Source: [Flexibacter] sp. ATCC 35208
Lineage (GTDB): Bacteria; Bacteroidota; Bacteroidia; Chitinophagales; Chitinophagaceae
Direction of reading: 5' to 3'
NCBI RefSeq assembly: GCF_001975825.1
Contig: NZ_MTKN01000048.1
Location: 1-62,231, forward strand
DNA length: 62,231 nt
Below the pieces are notes generated by a model, which worked only from the letters and a program-made list of their open reading frames with translations, did not search any database and was not told the DNA's origin. A program made the translations under genes and the position numbers. Shown here piece by piece: positions 44,450 through 53,158 of the stretch; the first letter of the stretch is position 1, and every line of letters begins with the position of its first letter.

Positions 44450-46852
44450 TTACAGTATCAGGACCTGTTTTGTAAATATCTGATTGCCATAGGTGATCAC
44501 AACTACATACATCCCGGGGACCAGGTTACCAGTGGAAATATTAACGCGGGCAGTTCCCGCTTTCTTATTAATTAAAGTTCGTTGATAGATATCTTTTACG
44601 AATACCTGCAAGGGGGTTTTTCCGTCATATCCTGCTACGTTTATGGTCAGTTCGGTACCCTTGCTGACAGGATTGGGGTATACGACCAATCCCTTTTCGG
44701 TTTTCAAACTTACCACACTATCTGCACTTGCTGTTATTCTTGCAGTGGATACCTCTCCCCATGAGAAGGCTTCCCATCCCTGCGGATACGTTCTGCTACA
44801 GGTCATCTCTGCCGCACCATTTTCAGAAGAAACATACAACGCATTACTACTCCTTAATGATACTGTACCATTATCATTTACTATCCAGTCAAATTTCTCC
44901 CAATCCTGTGCTGTCGCCCTGTTACAATTCATAGACGTTGTACCATCTTCAGAAGAAACAAAATACCCACCATTATTGAGGGTCACTTTGCCATTTCCGC
45001 CATCACCTATCAGGAACTGGTTCCAGCTTTGTACCACCGTAGCATTGCAATACATCGGATTCACATTACCTTTGGAACTTACGTACTGACCGTTATTTCC
45101 CTGTAACCACACCGTTTGCCCTATAGGCGCTGCGCTGCTCACTTCTCCCCAGGAGAAAGCTTCCCACCCACTAGCGGTAGGCCGGTTGCAGGTCATAGCC
45201 TGTGTACCGTTTTCAGAAGAAACGTACAACCCATTGCTGGCTTTTAAAAAGATCGTTCCATCTGTATTTACGATCCAGTCGAACTTTTCCCATCCCTGGT
45301 ATACATTCCGATTGCACGTCATCGCCTGTGTACCGTTTTCGGAAGAGACAAACAGTGCACTGTTCCTCAATGCTATCTTGCCATTTCCGGCATCTACTAC
45401 GTAGAATTTATTATAGGTGCCTACTGAGTTACTATCACACCATATTGCACCGCTGCCCCCTCTGGAACTCACGTATTTCCCATTAAAGCCTTTCAGCCAG
45501 ATCGTTTTGCCGACAGGCCCGTTGGCAGCTTGTCCGGGAGCTACGGCGGCAATTGTGTTTGTGTTTTTGATATTATTAGCAAATTTGATGTTGTTCAGCA
45601 CAGCAGCCATATTACCCGCCCCATCCAGTACAGAAGGGCCTGTGAGCCTTAGCAGTGCAGCGTTTTCACCAGCTGTGAGTCGTTTGTACGTCCAGTGACA
45701 CCAGCCTACACCGATACTGTTCATAGCAGCGATATTGGCGGAGAGCCAGTCGTTGCTGTTTTCCCCGGTTTCGCCTACCCATACCGGTACATTGTAGGTA
45801 TTTCTCCAGGCAACGATATTGGCGAGGTCAGAGATCTGGTTAGGATCGGTGTTACCTACAGTAACGTCGGTGGAATTCCAGTAACGGTGTGAGTTATACA
45901 CGAGGTTAGTGGGGTTGGTAAAAGTATACGGCTGCATACTACCATAGTTATTACCATAGCCGTTCCCTTCTACCATGAGGAGGTGGGTATCGCCTTCGGC
46001 ACGCACCGCGTTGATCAGTCTTTCGAAAATGTCATGTACGGTTGTGTTGCTGGGTACCTTGTGAGGTTCATTGATCAGGTCATAAAAAGCCACGCCATCG
46101 TTATTAATGTAATGGCGGGAAAGCGCCTGCCATAAACGAACGGTCATGTTGCCATAGATGGCCTGGTTGTACAGGTCATTGCCGACAAAGCCATCGTTGA
46201 TGTTGTGGTCCAGGCCTTGTGAGCCGGGGGCGGCGTGGAGATCGAGGATGACGTACATGTTGTTGGCAGCCGTCCATTTCAGCAGACTGTCTGCCAACCG
46301 GAAACCTTCGGTGTTCGTGTCTGTGAACAGGGTATTGTTGTTATACCATGTGGTGAGTGCACTGATGTACGTGGATACAGAACTGGCGCTGGCATTGGCA
46401 TGGATCACTTTCAGGCGTTCTGCCCTCTGGGCAGCCGTGAGAAAGAGTTCGTAGTGCATGGGGAGCCGCACACAGTTAAAACCGAGGGAGGCGATGTAAT
46501 CGATGTCGGCTTTGGTGATAAAATTGTCACGCCAGGACTGGTAGAAGGCTTCTACCTGGGCATCGGTTTGCCCCTGGTCGTAAAGATACTTTTTGACGGA
46601 CCACTGAGGGCCATCGCCGCCTTCTTTCATCATATAGCCTTCTTGAAGGAGCCAGGCACCGAGGCCGACGCCTTTCAGGATCACTTCCTGGTTGGAGGCG
46701 TTGACGATTCGTTTGCCATCGGCATGGAGGCGGGAAAGTTGGGCGGTGGCTGGTGTTAGCTTCAGACATGCTAACAGACAGACCATAACGAGAAAGGAAT
46801 GCTGTACACGGCGGAGTAGCCCGTACAACCGGTCTTTGTAATGGATCATCAT
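44450..46852 (-). CDS. Secreted GH5 glycoside hydrolase with two fascin-like beta-trefoils and T9SS sorting domain
   Basis: An 800-residue enzyme. The GH5 domain (about 38-425) starts LSRLHADGKRIVNASNQEVI, LKGVGLGAWLLQEGYM, and has acid/base Glu262 in LINEPHK and nucleophile Glu361 in VGETGEN. Two fascin/ricin-like trefoils follow (about 445-575 and 578-705), each with repeats such as GLYVSSENGTQAMTCNRP and WEAFSWGEV. The C-terminus is a T9SS type A signal (VVYPNPVSKGTELTINVAGY). It should cut a beta-glucan outside the cell; which one (1,3-, 1,4- or 1,6-linked) cannot be told. The trefoils probably bind the polymer. Confidence 0.9.
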   Translation of the reverse strand: MMIHYKDRLYGLLRRVQHSFLVMVCLLACLKLTPATAQLSRLHADGKRIVNASNQEVILKGVGLGAWLLQEGYMMKEGGDGPQWSVKKYLYDQGQTDAQVEAFYQSWRDNFITKADIDYIASLGFNCVRLPMHYELFLTAAQRAERLKVIHANASASSVSTYISALTTWYNNNTLFTDTNTEGFRLADSLLKWTAANNMYVILDLHAAPGSQGLDHNINDGFVGNDLYNQAIYGNMTVRLWQALSRHYINNDGVAFYDLINEPHKVPSNTTVHDIFERLINAVRAEGDTHLLMVEGNGYGNNYGSMQPYTFTNPTNLVYNSHRYWNSTDVTVGNTDPNQISDLANIVAWRNTYNVPVWVGETGENSNDWLSANIAAMNSIGVGWCHWTYKRLTAGENAALLRLTGPSVLDGAGNMAAVLNNIKFANNIKNTNTIAAVAPGQAANGPVGKTIWLKGFNGKYVSSRGGSGAIWCDSNSVGTYNKFYVVDAGNGKIALRNSALFVSSENGTQAMTCNRNVYQGWEKFDWIVNTDGTIFLKASNGLYVSSENGTQAMTCNRPTASGWEAFSWGEVSSAAPIGQTVWLQGNNGQYVSSKGNVNPMYCNATVVQSWNQFLIGDGGNGKVTLNNGGYFVSSEDGTTSMNCNRATAQDWEKFDWIVNDNGTVSLRSSNALYVSSENGAAEMTCSRTYPQGWEAFSWGEVSTARITASADSVVSLKTEKGLVVYPNPVSKGTELTINVAGYDGKTPLQVFVKDIYQRTLINKKAGTARVNISTGNLVPGMYVVVITYGNQIFTKQVLIL

Positions 46853-46967
46853 AGAGGGTTTGTTAAATGGTTTTTTGAATAAAAAATGGTACAGCGCTTA
46901 GGTCAGATAAGGAGTCGTTTGGGAGGGAATATAGTACCAGTCAGGAGGAAAATTTCTTTAATATAAT

Positions 46968-47000
46968 AAAAAGCCGGATCGTTGGGCGATCCGGCTTTTT
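46968..47000 (-). terminator. Terminator after the CvfB-like gene
   Basis: A 14-bp stem AAAAAGCCGGATCG/CGATCCGGCTTTTT with loop TTGGG, T-rich on both sides. It ends the minus-strand gene that stops at 47100. The 247-bp gap 46853-47099 has no gene. Confidence 0.85.
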
Positions 47001-47050
47001 GAATGATTGAGAAGGATGATACTTCAATGATTTAGAAGGATAATACCTCC

Positions 47051-47091
47051 GGCGCCAGCCGAAAGAGAGATGACTGCCTTGCTGCCGCAGG
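47051..47091 (+). repeat. 41-bp dispersed intergenic repeat, copy 1
   Basis: GGCGCCAGCCGAAAGAGAGA starts a 41-bp stretch matching 49603-49643 at about 32 of 41 positions and ending GCTGCCGCAGG. Both copies sit 8-9 bp beyond the 3' end of a minus-strand gene. A weaker relative of the last part (CCTTGCTGCCGCAGGCCAA) is near 27658-27676. Confidence 0.5.
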
Positions 47092-47099
47092 GCAATATC

Positions 47100-47936
47100 C
47101 TATTCTTCTTCTATTAACTTGATACCTGTTTTTGTAAACTCAATCTTTCTTGCTTTGTAAAGACTTCCTGTGGTCATCTTAAACGTTTTTTTACTCATAC
47201 TAAAAAACGAGTAGATCTCCTCCGGATCCGACTTATCATGATAAGGCAGATAGCCGTTGTTTTCTTTGAGTAATCTTAAGATCTTCTCCCCTTCATTCTC
47301 TACTCTTTTATACCCCATCTCACCCGCAGAAACATCCAGCTTATTCTCCTCTTTTACCGCCTTTACAAAACCTTTCAGTTTATCGCCGATATCCACTGTG
47401 CCAAACACATCTCCATAATGTAATAGTCCTGTATGTTTCTGATTTACAATACATACAAAACCAAGATCCGTTCTTCTATATATAATCAGTTCCACCGGAT
47501 CCTGCTCTTTTACCGTCAGTTCCTCATTACTCAGGTACGGATCTAATTTTTCTGTAGCCGCGACTCTGCCGGTACGTTCATCCAGGCAAATTTTGACCAG
47601 GTAATCCTGTCCAATCACCATTTTGGTCATCTGTTTACTCGCCGGTACAAACAAGTCTTTCATCAGTCCCCAATCCAGGAAAGCACCCTGTTCGGTCAAT
47701 CCTGTACACTTCAGGTTCACAATATCCCCCACTATACCATAAGGCTCCTGATTCGTGGCTGTAAGGCGATTCTCCGAATCATGATAAATAAACACCCTGA
47801 GCTCATCCCCCCGCTTTGCGCCTTCCGGAACAAAACGTTTTGGCATCAGTATCTCCTGCTCCACGCCATCGAGGAACAAGCCGAACTCACTCTCCTTCTT
47901 CACTCTTAAAAGGTTAAATTCACCTACCTTATACAT
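47100..47936 (-). CDS. CvfB-like S1 RNA-binding protein
   Basis: A 278-residue cytoplasmic protein with S1-type beta-barrels: EFGLFLDGVEQEILMPKRFV at the start, GDIVNLKCTGLTEQGAFLDW, GLMKDLFVPASKQM, then GFVCIVNQKHTGLLHYGDVF and a C-terminal winged-helix-like part (FSMSKKTFKMTTGSLYKARK). This is the layout of the CvfB/YitL family of RNA-binding regulators. The ATG at 47936 (MYKVGEFNLLRVKK) is preferred over a longer frame that would run into the divergent gene. Only 58 bp separate it from the channel gene. Confidence 0.9.
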   Translation of the reverse strand: MYKVGEFNLLRVKKESEFGLFLDGVEQEILMPKRFVPEGAKRGDELRVFIYHDSENRLTATNQEPYGIVGDIVNLKCTGLTEQGAFLDWGLMKDLFVPASKQMTKMVIGQDYLVKICLDERTGRVAATEKLDPYLSNEELTVKEQDPVELIIYRRTDLGFVCIVNQKHTGLLHYGDVFGTVDIGDKLKGFVKAVKEENKLDVSAGEMGYKRVENEGEKILRLLKENNGYLPYHDKSDPEEIYSFFSMSKKTFKMTTGSLYKARKIEFTKTGIKLIEEE

Positions 47937-47994
47937 GTAATATAATATTTGGATATTCGCAAAGGTAAGTAGATTTGTGGTCAAACGCAGGTTT

Positions 47995-48981
47995 ATGGCC
48001 TTACTCAAACATATCAATCCTTTCTCGAAAACAAATGAAGATACCGGGTTCAGCGCTACGATCAGTAGTTATGGGGATCGTTTTATCAATAAAGACGGGA
48101 GTTTCAACCTCCGGAAAGAGGGTAATCGTATATGGGACAGGTATTCCCTTTTCCATATTATGCTAAACCTGCCAATCTGGGCTTTTGTGCTGGTAATAGT
48201 GGGGGCATTTATTGTGGTAAATCTTATTTATACGGGTATTTACCTGCTGATCGGGGCGGCGGAGTTACAGGGGATTAGTTCACATCATACGTGGGGGATA
48301 TTCAGGGAGGTTTATTATTTCAGTACAGAAACGTTTACGACAGTGGGTTATGGCCGTGTCAACCCGGTAGGTGACGGGGCTAATTTTGTGGCTTCAATTG
48401 AGGCGATGAGTGGGTTTCTGTCTTTTGCGGTGGTAACGGGGTTGATTTATGGACGTTTTGCCCGGCCGAAGGCGCATCTGGCTTTTAGTGATCATGCGCT
48501 TATTACACCATTTAAGGGTGGTAATGCATTGATGTTCCGGTTTGCCTGTTATAAAGATGGTCATACGCTTACTGACGTGACGGTGCAGGTAAATGCGGCA
48601 ATGCGGATACATGAGGATGGAAAACAAACGTATCGGTATTATGAGTTACCGCTGGAAAGGCATAAGATACAAAGTTTGCCGATGAACTGGACGGTGGTGC
48701 ATGTGATAGATGATCAAAGTCCGTTGTTAGGGTTTACAGCGGAAGATATTAAGGTGGCGGATCTGGAATTGTATGTGTTGATCAGAGGGTTTAATGATAT
48801 TTATTCAAATGTGGTGCAGCAAAGGACTTCGTATACTTTTCAGGAGATAAAGTATAATCATAAGTTTGTGCCAATGTATAGGGAGACGGCGAGGGGGACG
48901 GTGCTGGAGATGAATAAGATACATGATACGGTGGAAGTGGAGGTGAATGGGGGGATGATGGCGGTGAGTGCGGTGAGCTGA
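47995..48981 (+). CDS. KirBac-type inward-rectifier potassium channel
   Basis: A 328-residue channel. The slide helix region (DRYSLFHIMLNLPIWAF) precedes TM1 (VLVIVGAFIVVNLIYTGIYL), the pore helix and the selectivity filter TTVGYGR, TM2 (GFLSFAVVTGLIYGRFARPK) and a C-terminal immunoglobulin-like cytoplasmic domain (LMFRFACYKDGHTLTDVTVQ). This order is that of KirBac/IRK proteins. The ATG at 47995 is used; the frame also opens at a GTG at 47977. It would move K+ across the inner membrane. Codon third positions become T/G-rich toward its end, unlike most neighbours. Confidence 0.93.
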   Translation: MALLKHINPFSKTNEDTGFSATISSYGDRFINKDGSFNLRKEGNRIWDRYSLFHIMLNLPIWAFVLVIVGAFIVVNLIYTGIYLLIGAAELQGISSHHTWGIFREVYYFSTETFTTVGYGRVNPVGDGANFVASIEAMSGFLSFAVVTGLIYGRFARPKAHLAFSDHALITPFKGGNALMFRFACYKDGHTLTDVTVQVNAAMRIHEDGKQTYRYYELPLERHKIQSLPMNWTVVHVIDDQSPLLGFTAEDIKVADLELYVLIRGFNDIYSNVVQQRTSYTFQEIKYNHKFVPMYRETARGTVLEMNKIHDTVEVEVNGGMMAVSAVS

Positions 48982-49011
48982 GAAGATGGATGGATATGCC
49001 CGTGAATTCAG

Positions 49012-49521
49012 TTAGCCAACATTTTTATTCGCCCTGATCATTTCAGAGTACCCCATTTTTCTGGCCAGTCCGGTCACTGCCATCGCAATCCTTTTGGCTT
49101 TGGTTCCTGGGGTTTTGGCACTTTCAATCCATTTCATAAAATAATTCCTATGGCCCTTAGGAAGCGTATTAAAAAAGGCCAATGCATCCGGTTCATCTGA
49201 CAAGCATTCCATAAATTCAGGAGAGCTCACCGGATCAGGATTATCATCTACCTGGATCTGCACCTGCAACTCTGCACCCGCGCGCTTGCCCACACCTTTT
49301 CTCAGATCGGCATTCATTGCCATGATAAAATGCCCCTCACCCATAGGTATCAACGCGATACCTGCTATCTCAAATTTATCGAGCTTGCCTTTTACCCTGA
49401 AGGACTGCTTGTACCCGGGCTTCAGTTTTTCCGACAACTCAATGGGGATCTCGATATACGACCAGCCAGTCTTCTCCCCCATTTGTTCGAACTTTTTGAT
49501 GGTGGCTTTGAATTTTATCAT
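49012..49521 (-). CDS. DUF1905/YdeI-like protein
   Basis: A 169-residue cytoplasmic protein. Residues about 1-90 are a DUF1905 barrel (MIKFKATIKKFEQMGEKTGW, SYIEIPIEL, GKLDKFEIAGIALIPMGEGH) and the C-terminal part is a YdeI/OmpD-associated helical domain (FFNTLPKGHRNYFMKWIESA, KTPGTKAKRIAMAVTGLARK). The role of these proteins is poorly known. The ATG at 49521 starts the conserved domain, and the frame upstream of it crosses a terminator. Confidence 0.88.
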   Translation of the reverse strand: MIKFKATIKKFEQMGEKTGWSYIEIPIELSEKLKPGYKQSFRVKGKLDKFEIAGIALIPMGEGHFIMAMNADLRKGVGKRAGAELQVQIQVDDNPDPVSSPEFMECLSDEPDALAFFNTLPKGHRNYFMKWIESAKTPGTKAKRIAMAVTGLARKMGYSEMIRANKNVG

Positions 49522-49537
49522 AAGGTAAATATAAAAA

Positions 49538-49567
49538 AAACGGTTTTGCCATGTGGCAAAACCGTTT
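49538..49567 (-). terminator. Terminator of the GH92 gene
   Basis: A 13-bp perfect stem AAACGGTTTTGCC/GGCAAAACCGTTT with loop ATGT; on the minus strand it runs into TTTTTTATA, which ends 10 bp before the next gene's start. Confidence 0.88.
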
Positions 49568-49602
49568 AAAAAACATTCCTGTTGAAAATAAAAACGTTCA
49601 AT

Positions 49603-49643
49603 GGCGCTAGCCAAAAGAAAGAGACCTTCCCTGCTGCCGTAGG
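49603..49643 (+). repeat. 41-bp dispersed intergenic repeat, copy 2
   Basis: Starts GGCGCTAGCCAAAAGAAAGA and ends GCTGCCGTAGG; matches 47051-47091 with no gaps. It lies 10 bp beyond the minus-strand stop of the GH92 gene. Confidence 0.5.
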
Positions 49644-49652
49644 CCAATTAGT

Positions 49653-51929
49653 TTATATTGCTCTGTCAGTTTTCTTCACACCAAATGTAGCGGAAGGTTG
49701 GCTGCCCATATAAATTTCCATCTTACCACCTTTCATTACATCTTTATACAGGAAGAAAGACTTATTATAGTTGATACCATTCAGCACTACTTTCTGGATA
49801 TACTTGTTCTCTTTACTATTGTCTTTTACCACAATATCAAATTTCTTATTCCCTGCTAATTTAATCACTGCTTCATCCATCAATGGAGAACCGAATACAA
49901 ACGTACCGTTCATTGGGTTCATCGGATAGAAGCCCATTGCAGACAATACATACCATGCACTCATCTGCCCTGCATCTTCATTACCACACAATCCATCAGG
50001 CGCATTGGTATAATATTTCGACATTACCTCTCTCACAATTTCCGCAGTTCTCCAGGGCCTGCCAACCGCCGCATACAGGTAGCTTACGTGATGACTAGGC
50101 TCATTACCCTGTGCATACTGGCCAACCATACCAGAGATATCAGGAGAGCTACCTTGTCCCAGGGAAGAAGACATATTAAAGAAAGAATCCAGTGTAGTTT
50201 GAAATTTCTTTTCACCAAACAGGTTTACCAGCCCTTTTGCATCCTGTGGTACAAGCCAGGTATACTGCCAGCCATTCCCCTCGCAGAAGTCATTTGAACG
50301 GTGTTTTGCTTCCAGCGGATCAAATGGTCTTTTAAAACTACCATTTGCCAGTCTACCTACGAAATGACCTTCTGAAGCGTCCCAGTATTGCTTATACAAA
50401 CCCGCTCTTTTGGTGAAGTATGCAGCGTCTTTTGTTTTACCCAGTTTCCTGGCCATCTGTGCCACACCGAAATCAGCGATCGCATATTCCAGTCCCCAGG
50501 CAACGGATTCAATCGTCATACTATCAGCAGGAATGTATTTCAATTCCTGTACAAACTGTAAGCCGCTTACTTTTCTCATGGCAGTGTTCCTTACAGCTTC
50601 ATATGCCAGTGCTACGTCCGCAGGATCAATCAGACCTTTCAGGTAAGCATCTGTAATAATCGGAATAGCAGGATTACCAATCATACAATCAGTTTCGCAA
50701 CCTTCCAGTGGCCATACCGGCAGGCGTCCCTGCTGTTGGTAAATCATCAACATGGAGTGCACTATATCTTTTACCAGTGAAGGATCGATCACGGACATCA
50801 AAGGATGCAGACCGCGATAGGTATCCCACAGAGACATGCCGGTGTAATTTGTGAATTGCTGGTTGGTGTACACTTTTTTATCGGTGCCACGGTAATCACC
50901 ATTGTGATCGTTGAACACAGAGGGGAAGAAATGGCTGTGGTACAGCGCAGTATAGAAGGTTGTTTTCGTTGCATCATCTGCAGAGAAATCGATCTTGTTC
51001 AGATCTTTATTCCATGCCAGATCAGCAGCTGTTTTTACCTGTTCAAAGTTCCATCCTGGTATTTCGGCAGCGATGTTGCCCAGTGCATTCTCTTCACTCA
51101 CCGGAGAAATACCTACTTTCAGATAAATGTCAGCATTTTTAGCTGCATCAAAATACATCACGGCCTTGACACCTTTACCTTTTACAGCTCCTCCGGCTAC
51201 TCCGTTGTTAAGGTCGTAAAGATTTAATTGTGTGATAGGCTGAGATGTTTTGATTGCGAAGAACAGGCGTTGATCATTAGCCCATCCTTTGGAGAAGCGA
51301 TAACCTACAAAAGTGGTATCATTTACTTTTTTAATAGTTGTTTCTACCGGAGCATCCCAACACATGGCAAATTCCAGGTCAATCAGCAGGTGAGCACTAT
51401 CAGTATTATCGTAATGGTAATGGTGAAAACCTACTCTGGTAGTCGCTGTGAGCTCCGCCTTCACCTTGTATTTGTCGAGGTATACAGCGTAGTAACCCGG
51501 TTTTACCACCTCGCTGGCCTTTTTGAAATTGGAGCCATAACCGGTGTTCATATCCAGGCGGTGAGCGGGTTGTAATTCCAGGTGACCGCTGGCAGGTACG
51601 ATCATCAGGTCATTGAGATCTCCGATACCGGTACCACTCAGGTGGGTATGAGTAAATCCAAGAATATCTTCACTGATGTAATTGTAACCACTGCACCAAT
51701 CCCATCCATTGAACTGATCCCAGGTCTGCATGGTTTGGCTGGGTCCGAGCTGCACGGCGCCATAAGGCACGTTTGCACCTACGAACACGTGTCCATGGCC
51801 CTGCGAGCCGATATACGGATTAACGTATTGAGTAAGTGGTTTATCCTGTGCATGGCCTGCCAGTGGCAACAGGCTGGATGCCAGTACAATAGTTGAAAAT
51901 AACGTTGAAACTGTGCAATTCTTCTTCAA
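49653..51929 (-). CDS. GH92 alpha-mannosidase, secreted
   Basis: A 758-residue exo-acting alpha-mannosidase of family GH92 with signal peptide ending PLAGHAQ. Family motifs are present: YVNPYIGSQGHGHVFVGANV, GWDWCSGYNY, FTHTHLSGTGIGDL, MSLWDTYRGLHPL, GYSxGNEPSHH as VGQYAQGNEPSHH, and GNEDAGQMSAWYVLSAMGFY with the catalytic acids. GH92 enzymes are Ca2+-dependent and trim mannose from N-glycans and yeast mannan. No ATG precedes the signal peptide, so a TTG at 51929 is the likely start. It is monocistronic. Confidence 0.95.
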   Translation of the reverse strand: MKKNCTVSTLFSTIVLASSLLPLAGHAQDKPLTQYVNPYIGSQGHGHVFVGANVPYGAVQLGPSQTMQTWDQFNGWDWCSGYNYISEDILGFTHTHLSGTGIGDLNDLMIVPASGHLELQPAHRLDMNTGYGSNFKKASEVVKPGYYAVYLDKYKVKAELTATTRVGFHHYHYDNTDSAHLLIDLEFAMCWDAPVETTIKKVNDTTFVGYRFSKGWANDQRLFFAIKTSQPITQLNLYDLNNGVAGGAVKGKGVKAVMYFDAAKNADIYLKVGISPVSEENALGNIAAEIPGWNFEQVKTAADLAWNKDLNKIDFSADDATKTTFYTALYHSHFFPSVFNDHNGDYRGTDKKVYTNQQFTNYTGMSLWDTYRGLHPLMSVIDPSLVKDIVHSMLMIYQQQGRLPVWPLEGCETDCMIGNPAIPIITDAYLKGLIDPADVALAYEAVRNTAMRKVSGLQFVQELKYIPADSMTIESVAWGLEYAIADFGVAQMARKLGKTKDAAYFTKRAGLYKQYWDASEGHFVGRLANGSFKRPFDPLEAKHRSNDFCEGNGWQYTWLVPQDAKGLVNLFGEKKFQTTLDSFFNMSSSLGQGSSPDISGMVGQYAQGNEPSHHVSYLYAAVGRPWRTAEIVREVMSKYYTNAPDGLCGNEDAGQMSAWYVLSAMGFYPMNPMNGTFVFGSPLMDEAVIKLAGNKKFDIVVKDNSKENKYIQKVVLNGINYNKSFFLYKDVMKGGKMEIYMGSQPSATFGVKKTDRAI

Positions 51930-52022
51930 TTCACATTAAATTTAGACCTGTTTATAAAATAAGTTGGCAAATAGCTTTCAAAACGTGACTATTGCCAAAA
52001 ATAATAAAATAATCAGCAAAAT

Positions 52023-52523
52023 ATGTTAATCTGCGAAACAGCACGCCTGATTGTACGCAAGTTTACTATTGACGACGCTCCATTTATCTGGTCGTTGCTC
52101 AATTCTCCGACCTGGATTCAGTTTTTGGGTGACAGGAATATTCAGACATTGGCAGATGCCCAGCAATACCTGACCAATGGCCCGTTGGCCAGTTATGCAC
52201 TAAGAGGGTTTGGATTGTATTTGGTGGCGATGAAGGATAGTGGAGTGCCCATTGGGATGAGTGGATTAATAAAAAGGGATGGGTTGGAATATGTAGATGT
52301 AGGTTTTGCGTTGCTGCCGGAATATATGGGACATGGATACGCGTACGAGGCTACGAAAGCGGTAATGGATTATGGATATAATACGCTGCAGCTACCACAT
52401 ATTGTGGCAATAGCGAGAGCGGATAATAAGCATTCGCTGGCGTTGTTGGCGAAATTAGGGTTGAAATTTTCTGATACGGTTATGTTGGCGGAGATTGAGC
52501 ATCCATTGAGTTTGTTTAAATAG
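52023..52523 (+). CDS. GNAT acetyltransferase, RimJ/RimL-like
   Basis: A 166-residue acetyl-CoA-dependent N-acetyltransferase. TARLIVRKFTIDDAPFIWSL begins the fold, GLYLVAMKDSGVPIGMSGLI and VDVGFALLPEYMGHGYAYEA give the acetyl-CoA-binding motif A (the GHGYA turn), and ADNKHSLALLAKLGLKFSDT is motif B. The target could be a ribosomal or other protein N-terminus, or a small amine. The last 12 codons align with the units of the tandem repeat that starts just after the stop codon. Confidence 0.92.
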   Translation: MLICETARLIVRKFTIDDAPFIWSLLNSPTWIQFLGDRNIQTLADAQQYLTNGPLASYALRGFGLYLVAMKDSGVPIGMSGLIKRDGLEYVDVGFALLPEYMGHGYAYEATKAVMDYGYNTLQLPHIVAIARADNKHSLALLAKLGLKFSDTVMLAEIEHPLSLFK

Positions 52524-52533
52524 TGGATGGTTT

Positions 52534-53158
52534 GAATGGCTGTGTATTCATTGGGTTTGCTTTTGATAGCAGATCTTTTGAATGGCTGTGCATTCATTCG
52601 ATGTGCTTTATTAGCAGATTTTGGGAATGGCTGTGCATTCATTGGATGTGCTTTTAATAGCAGATTTTGGGAATGGCTGTGCATTCATTGGATGTGCTTT
52701 TGATAGCAGATCTTTTGAACGGCTATGTATTCATTGGATGTGCTTTAATAGCAGATCTTTTGAATGGCTGTGCATTCATTGGATGTGCTTTAATAGCAGA
52801 TCTTGTGAATGGCTGTGCATTCATTGGGTTTGCCTTAATAGCAGATTTTTTGAATAGCTATGTATTCATTGGATGTGTCTTAATAGCAGATTTTTTGAAT
52901 AGCTATGTATTCATTGGATGTGCTTTATTAGCAGATCTTTTGAACGGCTATGTATTCATTGGATTTGTCTTAATAACAGATTTTCTGCATAGCTATGTAT
53001 TCATTGGATGTGCTTTTAATAATAGATTTTTTGAACGGCTGAGCATTCATTGGGTTTGCCTTAATAGCAGATTTTTTGAATAGCTATGCATCCATTGGAT
53101 GTGCTTTATTAGCAGATCTTGTGAACGGCTATGTATTTATTGGATTTGTTTAAACAGC
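52534..53158. repeat. Tandem array of thirteen 45/46-bp units between convergent genes
   Basis: Thirteen full units start at 52534, 52580, 52625, 52671, 52717, 52762, 52807, 52852, 52897, 52942, 52987, 53033 and 53078, and a partial one at 53123. Nine are 45 bp and four are 46 bp. A typical unit begins GAATGGCTGTGCATTCATTG and continues GATGTGCTTTAATAGCAGAT. There are no spacers, so this is not CRISPR. The array fills the whole gap between the acetyltransferase stop and the alpha-glucosidase stop. The 45 bp before it (52489-52533), including the acetyltransferase tail, are a diverged unit. Confidence 0.9.

Noticed and set aside
52667..53083. A 138-codon open frame across the repeats, reading as a hydrophobic repeat protein (FIGCALIADLLNGY).
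   Set aside because: It only reflects 45-bp units being a multiple of three; other frames are open as well, 46-bp units break the frame, and there is no start signal.
52534..53158. The regular repeats could be a CRISPR array.
   Set aside because: Units follow one another directly with no unique spacers, and no cas gene is present.
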